Assembly (NCBI GenBank): GCA_020832725.1
Contig: JAFIEC010000058.1
Coordinates: forward strand, 1 to 13,326
Length of the DNA stretch: 13,326 nucleotides
Source: Paracoccaceae bacterium
GTDB lineage: Bacteria; Pseudomonadota; Alphaproteobacteria; Rhodobacterales; Rhodobacteraceae
Direction: 5' to 3'
This document shows, piece after piece, positions 1-5,946 of the stretch (its first letter is position 1; the number at the start of each line of letters is the position of its first letter). The notes below the pieces were generated by a model. The model made no database searches. It had not been told where the DNA came from and saw only the letters and a program-made list of their open reading frames with translations. A program made the position numbers and the translations under genes.

Positions 1-28
1 CCCGGCCGCCTGAGCAGATGCGCCTGAA

Positions 29-56
29 GCCCGCCCGCGACGGTCTGCGGGCGGGC
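29..56. terminator. GC-rich hairpin, possible terminator of an upstream gene
   Basis: Positions 29-38 (GCCCGCCCGC) pair perfectly with 47-56 (GCGGGCGGGC) around an 8-nt loop, giving a very stable 10-bp stem. No T-run follows on the + strand and only a short TT on the - strand, so it is not a textbook intrinsic terminator. It may end transcription of a gene lying left of the window, or be a structured leader element. I see no supportable gene in positions 1-234. Confidence 0.4.
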
Positions 57-114
57 GAGATTCCGCCCTGCCCCCGGGCCAGCAGCCTGCCTGCGCGCGA
101 CTGAAGGGGGACAT

Positions 115-135
115 GGCGCAAAAGTTATCGCGCCT
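115..135. promoter_or_regulatory. Inverted repeat GGCGC-N11-GCGCC upstream of gene 1 promoter
   Basis: GGCGC at 115-119 and GCGCC at 131-135 flank an AT-rich 11-bp core containing five consecutive A. The dyad lies just upstream of the best promoter candidate for the 1809-aa exoprotein gene, so it could bind a dimeric regulator. The arms are only 5 bp in a GC-rich genome, so chance is a real alternative. Confidence 0.25.
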
Positions 136-143
136 CAGAAAAT

Positions 144-173
144 TGTTCCGCACGGTCCAATATTGACATAATC
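144..173 (+). promoter_or_regulatory. Candidate sigma70-type promoter for gene 1
   Basis: A TTGTTC hexamer near 144-149 is followed after about 18 bp by CATAAT near 168-173. This would place the transcription start near 180 and give a leader of about 55 nt. A TTGACA near 164-169 also looks like a -35 box but has no reasonable -10 at the right distance. The stretch from about 120 to 175 is clearly more AT-rich than its surroundings. Coordinates may be off by one base. This is prediction by eye only. Confidence 0.35.
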
Positions 174-221
174 TCGCCCCAGTTGGGGTCGGCGTCATTG
201 TCAGGCGCCCCCGAAGATCGT

Positions 222-227
222 GGAGGG
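222..227 (+). promoter_or_regulatory. Ribosome binding site deciding the gene 1 start
   Basis: GGAGGG at 222-227 lies 7 nt before the ATG at 235. The upstream in-frame GTG at 220 overlaps this Shine-Dalgarno sequence and has none of its own, so translation should begin at 235. Confidence 0.8.
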
Positions 228-234
228 CGCGTAC

Positions 235-3200
235 ATGGCCATTTTCTTTGTCGACGGTTTCAGCTTTGCCGGACAGGTGCTGGACGGCGAAGGCGCGAGC
301 GAGTTCCGCAACGCGCGACTGGTTCTGGGCACCGACACGCTCGCCGAGACCATGTCCTACACGATCCTCCCGGAGCCATGGACCGATGCCAACATTCCGC
401 GTGTCGATCTGAACTTCGCCACGGCATCGGCCGCGTCGCTGGACGGAGCCTTGCTGCTGGAGGGGGGCGGACCCGAGACCGACCTGACGGTCGGCATCGC
501 CCGGCTGACACTCGGCCCGGCAGACAGCCCGACCGAGGCGGATCTGCTGATCATCTTCAACCCGGCGACGGGGCGCAACAGCGTCTTTCAACTGGGCGGG
601 CCGGAAATCGCCATGCCGACCAGCGCAGCCGAAGTCAATGCGCTGATGGCCTCGATCCTTGGCGTCGCGGAAATCCCGCCGGGGGACCCGCTGGCACCCG
701 GAGCCGCGATCCCGCTGAGCAGCCTGCCCAATACCTCCACCTCCGAGGGTGTGTTCCGCATTTCGGAGGAGCCCTTCACTCTTCTGGAGGGCACCGGGTT
801 CACCGACATCCTCATCGGCTCCAACGGCCCGAACACCATACTCGGCGGCGACGGCGACGACTTCATCAACCCGCGCAACAGCATCGGCGGCATGACCACG
901 ATCCAGCCGGGCGCAGGCGACGACCAGATCGATTTCCGCAGCGCGCAGCAGGGCGCCAACATGCTGGATTACAGCGACCGCACCGAAGGCATCCTGCTGA
1001 CGATCGACGGCCTGGCGAATACCGGCACCATCGACAAGGGTGCGGCGGGCTCCGACACCATCCTCGGCGTCACCGGCATCCTGGAGCGGGGGTGGCAGGG
1101 CACGGCCACGCTGAGCATCCGGGGCACCGATTTCGACGATACCCATGTCTTCAATGTTGCACCCGGGCAATGGCTGGCAGTGCTGGGCACGCCGGGCACC
1201 AACAGCTACACGATCACCGGGGGCGGGGCGGTCCGGCTTGATCTGCGCGAAGGCACGGAGGGCGCGGTCGTCGATCTGACCACGGGCACCATCGGGAACG
1301 GCGGCTTTGGCAATACCGGCACCATCACCGGCGCCCTGTTCGAGGTTGCTGGCACAAATTTCGACGACGTGATCACCGGCGGGGATGCCAATATCTCGAT
1401 CAACCCATGGGGCGGCAACAACCTGATGACGGGCGGCGGCGGCATAAACCGCATCCGCTTTGATCAGGGCGAGGTGCGCGGCCTTGTGGTCGATCTGGGC
1501 CAGGGCGGGGCCATCGGCACGCTGAACGGCACGGCCTTTGCCCATGCCTTCAGCGAGTTCCAGGACGTGCGCAGCAGCCAGTTCGGCGGCGTGATCATCG
1601 GCGGCGCCGCCGAAGAGCGGCTCCAGGGGCGGGGCGGTGACGATGTACTGATCGCGGGCACGGGTGATGACCTGCTGGTGGGCGGGCCGGGGCGGACGAT
1701 CTTCGTGCTGACGCCGGGGGGCGAGACCACCATCCGGGGCTTCAACTCCTCCACGGACGTGCTGCTGCTGGCCCCGCTGCGGCTGACCGAGGCGGAGGTC
1801 GCGGCTGCCGAGGCGGGCATCATCGAAGTCGATGGCGGCACATTCATCAATTTCGGGGACAAGGGCACGCTTCTGCTCGAGGGCATCCTGCCCGCACAGC
1901 TCGACGGTATCGTGGCCTATGACGGCCTGACCGACGCGGGCGGCCGCAACCCGATCATCGGGACGATGGGGAGTGACGAGCTCTTCGGCACCGAGGGCAA
2001 CGACTACATCAACCCGCGCGACAATGACAGTTTCGACTTCATCGCGCCGGGGCGCGGCAACAACGTCATCGACTTCTCCGAGGCGGAGAACGGCTATTTC
2101 GTCCTGGGCTATGGAGGCCTCGGCTATGACGGCGGCACCGGCATCACCGCGCTCATCGGAGCCGAGGGGACAGGTTTCGTCATCCGGCGCCATGGCGATG
2201 GCGACGACCAGCTGATCAATGTCGGACAGGCGATGTCGGCTGACGGCCTCGACATCCGCGGCACCGGGGCCGACGACCGCTTTGTCATCCAGACCGAGGC
2301 GGGCCAGTTCGTCAATATCCTGGGCGGGGCCGGGGTGGACACCTATGCGCTGAGCGGCGAGGGCATCTTCCGGATCGACTTCCAGCCGGGCAATCAGGCG
2401 GCACATGTGAACCTCGCCTCCGGGGTGATCGCCAATGACGGCTTCGGCAACGCCGAGGCCCTGCCCCCAAACCTCGTGCGCCATGTGCGTGGCACCAACA
2501 GCCATGACGACGTGCTGATCGGCAACGCGCTCGACAACGTGTTCATCCCGCTGGGCGGCAATGTCACCCTCAATGGCGGCGGCGGCACCAACCTCGTGCG
2601 CTATGATCAGGGCAACGTCGCGGGCCTGACCGTCAACCTCGCCTCGGGCGTAGCCACCGGCACGGCGGGATGGGACATGCCTGTCGCCTTCACCCATACC
2701 CTCACCGGCATCCAGAACGTCCGCGGCTCCCAGAACGGCGATACGCTGATCGCCGGGGCGGGGAACCATGTCCTCGACGGGCGCGGCGGCGACGACGTGC
2801 TCATCTCGGGCGCGGGCGGCACCGATACCCTGATCGGCGGGGCAGGCGCGGACCGGTTCGTGATCACACCGCTGGGACAGGTCATCATCGCGGATTTCAA
2901 CACTACCGAGGATATCCTCGATCTGACCGAGATGGGGCTGAGCGAGGCCCAGATCGACACGATCCTGGCCTCGGCGACCGAGCATGAGGGCAACCTGCTG
3001 ATCGATTTCGGCGGGCCGGAGCTTGGCAACCTGACGCTGCAGGGGCTGGGTCTGGCCGACCTTGGTGACATGGAGATCCTCGGTGCCGGAGGTGGCACCC
3101 CGGTGGAGCCGGGGATCACGCGCGTGGGCGCCTTCTTCGAGAACGTGCCCGACGGGATCTATGATTACGGCATCGATGCGCCCGGCGGTGTGCAGGTGGC

Positions 3201-5664
3201 AGGCGGGGCCGAGTTCCTGATGACCACCGGCTCTCGCGGGCCCACGTCGATCGTCGGGTTCCGGACCGGCGGCCAGGGCGAGATGCGTGTGGAGGGCACC
3301 GGCAGCCTGATCGCCATGATCGAGGGCAGCGACCCTTCGGACGTGATGGGCCTGATGATCGGCCGCGAGGGCGGCGAGGGGCTGCTTGTCGTCGAGGAGG
3401 GCGCGCGCTTCGAGATGCGGGGCGACGCCACGGCGGGGCAATTCGCCTATGTGCGCGTGGGCGGCCACGATTCTCGCGGGGAGCTCCTTGTCTCCGACGG
3501 GGGCGTGTTCCTGATGGACCGGCCCTCGGGCGATAGCGAGCTTCAGGTCGGCTTTGACAATGGCGAGGGGGCGCTGAACCTGCAGGATGGCGGGCGCTTC
3601 CAGATCGAGGGTGTGGACTTCGTCACCGCCGATATCGGGCGCACCGGCGGACAGGGTCGGGCCGAGATCACGGGGGCGGCGGAACTCCGACTCGAGGCCG
3701 CCGGGGCGGAGCGTGACGCCTGGCTTCTTGTCGGCACGGAGGGCGGCACCGGCGAGGTGCTGCTTGATGACGGGGCGGTGCTGGCGGTTTATGCCGGGCG
3801 CAATGCGGGCGTGCGCCTTGCCCAGCGCTGGACCGACACCGAAGAGACCAGCGGCACCGCCCGGATGGATATCGAGGACGGCAGCCAGCTCATCATCGGC
3901 GGCGGCAATGTCTCGGAGCTGACCGTGGGCGGGCGGGCGGGCGGCAATGCCGACCTCTACCTGAACAGCGGCGGCACCATCATTTTCCAGGAGGGGATCG
4001 GCCGCATGATCGCGGGCGGCATCCTCGGCCCGGCCACGCCGGGGGACGAGTCCGGGATGGGCCGCGTGGACATGCGGGGTGCAGAGTCCAGTATCCAGGG
4101 GCTGCAGCAGCTTCTGGTGGGCTTCAACACCGGCCAGGGGCAGATGACTGTCGCCGAAGGGGCGGAAATCTTCGTTGATCAGGAAGATCCTGATGCGGCA
4201 GTCTTTGTCTCCGTCGGCACCGGGTTCCCGGGCACCGGGGCCGGAGGCAGGGGCGAGCTGACCCTGCAGGGCACCGGTGGCACGAGCGACCAGGAAACTT
4301 ACCTTTTCATCGCAGGCGACAACCCCACGCTGAACATCGGCGGCAACGGCGGCGAGGGCCGCGTCGTCCTGACAGCGGGCGCGGTGCTGGAGATCGAGGC
4401 GGGTTCCACCGATGTGAGGGTGCAGGTCGGTTTTGACGGCGGCACCGGCGTCCTCGATCTTGGCGGCGCGGAGACGCGGGTTACCCTGACGGGCGACAGC
4501 ACCGGGGTCTATATCGGCCATGACGGCGGAGACAGCGAGGGGCTGGTGATCCTGCGCGCGGGCGCCACGCTCGAAGCTGGCGACCGGATCGTGTCGGGGG
4601 ATTCCGACCCCGAGGGCGGGCCCACCGATGCGGGACTTGTGATGCTGGGCGGCACGGCGGAGGCCGATGACATGCTGTTCCATCAGGGCACCGTGCTGCT
4701 TGGCTCGGGGCAACTGGTCGATACGGGCGGCGGCGCCTTCATCGTCATGAACAATGCCTTCCTGCGCGTGGGTGACGATATCGACGAGGATTACCTGGCC
4801 ACGGTCGGCATCGGCACGCTGGAAGTGCAGGGCGACTTCTCCAAGACCGGGGGCGAGGCCATCTTTCAGGTGGGCGCGGGCGAGAGCGACCTTCTGGATG
4901 TCGATGGCGCGGTCACGCTGAGCGGCACCACCCTGCGGGTGGACTGGCAGGCACCCGAGCCCGACCCCGCAGGCAGCGCACATATGCTGATGCGGGCTAC
5001 GGGCGGCATCACCGGGCTGGACACGCTCTCGCTGGAAGCCGACAACCTCGACCCGCTGGAGAATGCGCGGCTGGAACTGCGCGAGGATGGCACGGAGCTT
5101 TGGCTGTTGACGTCGCGGTCGTTCGATCTTGCCGGGACCGTGACCGACAGGATGGGCACTGCGTTCGAGGGGGTGGACGTGGCCTTCACGCCCACCGAGG
5201 GCCCGGCCGACAGCATGCCCACCGGGGCCGACGGGGCCTTCCTGTTCGAGCTGACACCGGGAGCGGAAGGGACGCTCGATGCCAGCCTTGCCTTTGACAG
5301 CGCCGCCCATCCGACCATCACCACCGCCTCGGCGCTCAACGTGCTGCGGCTGGCGCTGGGCCGCGCCCTGCCGGGCCGGGATGTCACCGGAGAGGATTTA
5401 GTCGCCGCCGATTTCGACGGCAACGGGGAGGTGACCAGCGAGGATGCGATGGAAATCCTGCGGGTGGCCCTGGGACGGCCGACCATCTCGGGCGAGGCAC
5501 CGCGCTGGGTCTTCCTCGATGCGGATGCCGACCTGTCGGGCCTGACCCGCAACGATGCCTCCTACGAGACGGGCATTTCCATCGCCGAGATGACCTCTGA
5601 TGTCACCGGACTGGGGCTGACGGGCATTCTGGTGGGCTATGTCCCCGATGCCCTGAGCACCTGA
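235..5664 (+). CDS. Giant RTX / T5SS-repeat exoprotein with C-terminal dockerin-like module, predicted T1SS substrate (1809 aa)
   Basis: Predicted secreted or surface protein, probably exported by the T1SS encoded on the opposite strand. The start is ATG 235. There is no Sec signal peptide. Residues 1-180 are a domain related to the N-terminus of the neighbouring 1105-aa protein. Residues 183-562 and 572-949 are two tandem copies of an RTX-type module, each with a D-x-I-N-P turn (N212-P213 in the first) and near its end a pair of GGxGxD-like turns (465-486; 849-871). From about 1003 to 1456 there are about 14 repeats of the T5SS/PEP-CTERM style (VGxxGGxGxLxVxxGAxL). Residues 1523-1620 resemble the end of autotransporter passengers (SDLLDVDG at 1551-1558). 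Then come an Ig/carboxypeptidase-regulatory-like domain (1630-1688), a dockerin-like EF-hand pair (1688-1748) and a tail ending LVGYVPDALST. I count three lysines and no cysteine. No catalytic motif is visible; adhesin or matrix protein is the best guess, and the exact role is unknown. Confidence 0.93.
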   Translation: MAIFFVDGFSFAGQVLDGEGASEFRNARLVLGTDTLAETMSYTILPEPWTDANIPRVDLNFATASAASLDGALLLEGGGPETDLTVGIARLTLGPADSPTEADLLIIFNPATGRNSVFQLGGPEIAMPTSAAEVNALMASILGVAEIPPGDPLAPGAAIPLSSLPNTSTSEGVFRISEEPFTLLEGTGFTDILIGSNGPNTILGGDGDDFINPRNSIGGMTTIQPGAGDDQIDFRSAQQGANMLDYSDRTEGILLTIDGLANTGTIDKGAAGSDTILGVTGILERGWQGTATLSIRGTDFDDTHVFNVAPGQWLAVLGTPGTNSYTITGGGAVRLDLREGTEGAVVDLTTGTIGNGGFGNTGTITGALFEVAGTNFDDVITGGDANISINPWGGNNLMTGGGGINRIRFDQGEVRGLVVDLGQGGAIGTLNGTAFAHAFSEFQDVRSSQFGGVIIGGAAEERLQGRGGDDVLIAGTGDDLLVGGPGRTIFVLTPGGETTIRGFNSSTDVLLLAPLRLTEAEVAAAEAGIIEVDGGTFINFGDKGTLLLEGILPAQLDGIVAYDGLTDAGGRNPIIGTMGSDELFGTEGNDYINPRDNDSFDFIAPGRGNNVIDFSEAENGYFVLGYGGLGYDGGTGITALIGAEGTGFVIRRHGDGDDQLINVGQAMSADGLDIRGTGADDRFVIQTEAGQFVNILGGAGVDTYALSGEGIFRIDFQPGNQAAHVNLASGVIANDGFGNAEALPPNLVRHVRGTNSHDDVLIGNALDNVFIPLGGNVTLNGGGGTNLVRYDQGNVAGLTVNLASGVATGTAGWDMPVAFTHTLTGIQNVRGSQNGDTLIAGAGNHVLDGRGGDDVLISGAGGTDTLIGGAGADRFVITPLGQVIIADFNTTEDILDLTEMGLSEAQIDTILASATEHEGNLLIDFGGPELGNLTLQGLGLADLGDMEILGAGGGTPVEPGITRVGAFFENVPDGIYDYGIDAPGGVQVAGGAEFLMTTGSRGPTSIVGFRTGGQGEMRVEGTGSLIAMIEGSDPSDVMGLMIGREGGEGLLVVEEGARFEMRGDATAGQFAYVRVGGHDSRGELLVSDGGVFLMDRPSGDSELQVGFDNGEGALNLQDGGRFQIEGVDFVTADIGRTGGQGRAEITGAAELRLEAAGAERDAWLLVGTEGGTGEVLLDDGAVLAVYAGRNAGVRLAQRWTDTEETSGTARMDIEDGSQLIIGGGNVSELTVGGRAGGNADLYLNSGGTIIFQEGIGRMIAGGILGPATPGDESGMGRVDMRGAESSIQGLQQLLVGFNTGQGQMTVAEGAEIFVDQEDPDAAVFVSVGTGFPGTGAGGRGELTLQGTGGTSDQETYLFIAGDNPTLNIGGNGGEGRVVLTAGAVLEIEAGSTDVRVQVGFDGGTGVLDLGGAETRVTLTGDSTGVYIGHDGGDSEGLVILRAGATLEAGDRIVSGDSDPEGGPTDAGLVMLGGTAEADDMLFHQGTVLLGSGQLVDTGGGAFIVMNNAFLRVGDDIDEDYLATVGIGTLEVQGDFSKTGGEAIFQVGAGESDLLDVDGAVTLSGTTLRVDWQAPEPDPAGSAHMLMRATGGITGLDTLSLEADNLDPLENARLELREDGTELWLLTSRSFDLAGTVTDRMGTAFEGVDVAFTPTEGPADSMPTGADGAFLFELTPGAEGTLDASLAFDSAAHPTITTASALNVLRLALGRALPGRDVTGEDLVAADFDGNGEVTSEDAMEILRVALGRPTISGEAPRWVFLDADADLSGLTRNDASYETGISIAEMTSDVTGLGLTGILVGYVPDALST
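781..1920 (+). repeat. Internal RTX-type module, copy A (gene 1 residues 183-562)
   Basis: First of two related modules of about 380 residues in the gene 1 protein. In order it holds: GGDGDDFINP; a segment GTIDKGAAGSD; GNGGFGN; a turn ISINPWGGNN followed by IRFDQGEVRGLVVDL; and the RTX pair GRGGDDVLIAGTGDDLL near residues 465-481. It closes with a strand-rich stretch of LLLEGIL type. The same landmarks recur in the same order in copy B. I recall similar modules in Rhodobacterales calcium-binding proteins, but did not check this. Confidence 0.75.
1948..3081 (+). repeat. Internal RTX-type module, copy B (gene 1 residues 572-949)
   Basis: Second copy of the module. Landmarks align with copy A in order: GNDYINPRDND with DFINPRN; ANDGFGN with GNGGFGN; VRYDQGNVAGLTVNL with IRFDQGEVRGLVVDL; and GRGGDDVLISGAGGTDTLIG with GRGGDDVLIAGTGDDLLVG. 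DNA identity is low outside these motifs, so the duplication is old. Confidence 0.75.
3241..4602 (+). repeat. T5SS/PEP-CTERM-type beta-strand repeat block of gene 1 (about residues 1003-1456)
   Basis: Roughly 14 degenerate units of 25-40 residues share a core of hydrophobic-G-x-x-GG-x-G-x-L-x-V-x-x-GA-x-L. Examples are MIGREGGEGLLVVEEGARF, QVGFDNGEGALNLQDGGRF, LVGFNTGQGQMTVAEGAEI and QVGFDGGTGVLDLGGAE. Such repeats normally build the right-handed beta-helix of autotransporter passengers or of PEP-CTERM proteins. Neither a translocator barrel nor a PEP-CTERM tail is present here. Confidence 0.75.
5308..5526 (+). repeat. Near-identical C-terminal module DNA, copy 1 (gene 1)
   Basis: This 219-bp stretch matches 8908-9126 in gene 2 with 11 mismatches by my count (about 95% identity) and no gap. 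It includes perfectly identical runs of 66 bp (5308-5373) and 51 bp (5476-5526). It encodes most of the dockerin-like EF-hand pair. Many third-codon positions are conserved, unlike the rest of the two genes, so the similarity is recent at DNA level. Confidence 0.9.
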
Positions 5665-5669
5665 AGCGC

Positions 5670-5687
5670 GCGGGGCCACAGCCCCGC
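5670..5687 (+). other. Small hairpin just after gene 1 stop codon
   Basis: GCGGGGC (5670-5676) pairs with GCCCCGC (5681-5687) around a CACA tetraloop, 5 nt after the stop. No T-tract follows, so it would not terminate by itself. It may protect the 3' end or assist the terminator at 5706. Confidence 0.35.
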
Positions 5688-5705
5688 CACCGCACCTGCC
5701 TTACC

Positions 5706-5734
5706 GGGGCGCATGCTATGCAGGCGCCCCTTTT
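5706..5734 (+). terminator. Intrinsic terminator of gene 1
   Basis: GGGGCGC (5706-5712) and GCGCCCC (5724-5730) form a 7-bp GC stem with an 11-nt loop, directly followed by TTTT (5731-5734). This is the classic rho-independent layout and suggests that gene 1 and gene 2 are separate transcription units. Confidence 0.75.
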
Positions 5735-5767
5735 CATTCCCTGAGCGGATTTCCGCGCGGAATGAAA
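5732..5767. promoter_or_regulatory. 9-bp-arm inverted repeat with nested dyads in the gene 1/gene 2 spacer
   Basis: TTTCATTCC (5732-5740) and GGAATGAAA (5759-5767) are perfect inverted repeats 18 bp apart. Inside lie GCGGA-TT-TCCGC (5745-5756) and the overlapping 12-bp palindrome TTCCGCGCGGAA (5751-5762). The element starts in the T-tract of the gene 1 terminator and ends about 15 bp before the TTGACC that may be the -35 box of gene 2. That position suits an operator or an extended terminator hairpin. Binding partner unknown. Confidence 0.45.
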
Positions 5768-5782
5768 CACCTGTTCAATTGC

Positions 5783-5812
5783 TTGACCCAGATCATGGCC
5801 GTGAACCCTTGA
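5783..5812 (+). promoter_or_regulatory. Weak candidate promoter for gene 2
   Basis: TTGACC at 5783-5788 is a fair -35 hexamer, but no good -10 box lies 16-18 bp downstream (the spacing points to CCCTTG/CCTTGA). The region 5731-5830 is the most AT-rich part of the spacer. It also carries short dyads such as CATGA-CTGA-TCATG (5815-5828). A promoter is expected here because of the terminator upstream, but the exact boxes are uncertain. The rest of the spacer to 5930 shows nothing I can name. Confidence 0.25.
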
Positions 5813-5934
5813 TTCATGACTGATCATGCATGTCGGACGGGCGCATCCTGCGGCAGGGCAGCCCGACGATCTGGCCCGCACAAGGCGCCAGGTGGCGTGG
5901 TCAGGGTGGTTTGGCGCGGCGGGGCACATCCCCG

Positions 5935-5940
5935 GGAGGA
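5935..5940 (+). promoter_or_regulatory. Ribosome binding site deciding the gene 2 start
   Basis: GGAGGA at 5935-5940 lies 6 nt before ATG 5947. An in-frame ATG at 5830 would add 39 residues, but these are Arg/Gly-rich and unlike the start of the sister protein. From 5947 the protein begins MALFTFNGLSF, which matches MAIFFVDGFSF of gene 1. Confidence 0.85.
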
Positions 5941-5946
5941 AAAGCA

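Noticed and set aside
220..234. GTG start for gene 1 five codons upstream
   Set aside because: It would lie on top of the GGAGGG ribosome binding site that serves ATG 235, and the resulting MEGAY prefix has no match in the sister protein.
183..1241. 352-codon + strand frame overlapping the start of gene 1
   Set aside because: Out-of-frame shadow rich in Arg, Gly and His, without ribosome binding site or domain; gene 1 has a good Shine-Dalgarno sequence and a homologous N-terminus in gene 2.
235..5664. Autotransporter (type V) or PEP-CTERM protein identity, suggested by the repeats
   Set aside because: No signal peptide, no C-terminal beta-barrel, and no PEP motif with membrane helix and basic tail. 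The C-terminus is an EF-hand module.
5296..5664. Cellulosome component, suggested by the dockerin-like pair
   Set aside because: No glycoside hydrolase or cohesin in the window; similar EF-hand pairs occur in many secreted proteins outside cellulosomes.
5830..5946. Upstream ATG for gene 2 giving 39 extra residues
   Set aside because: No Shine-Dalgarno sequence, an Arg/Gly-rich prefix, and the homologous start MALF/MAIF lies at 5947 with GGAGGA in front.
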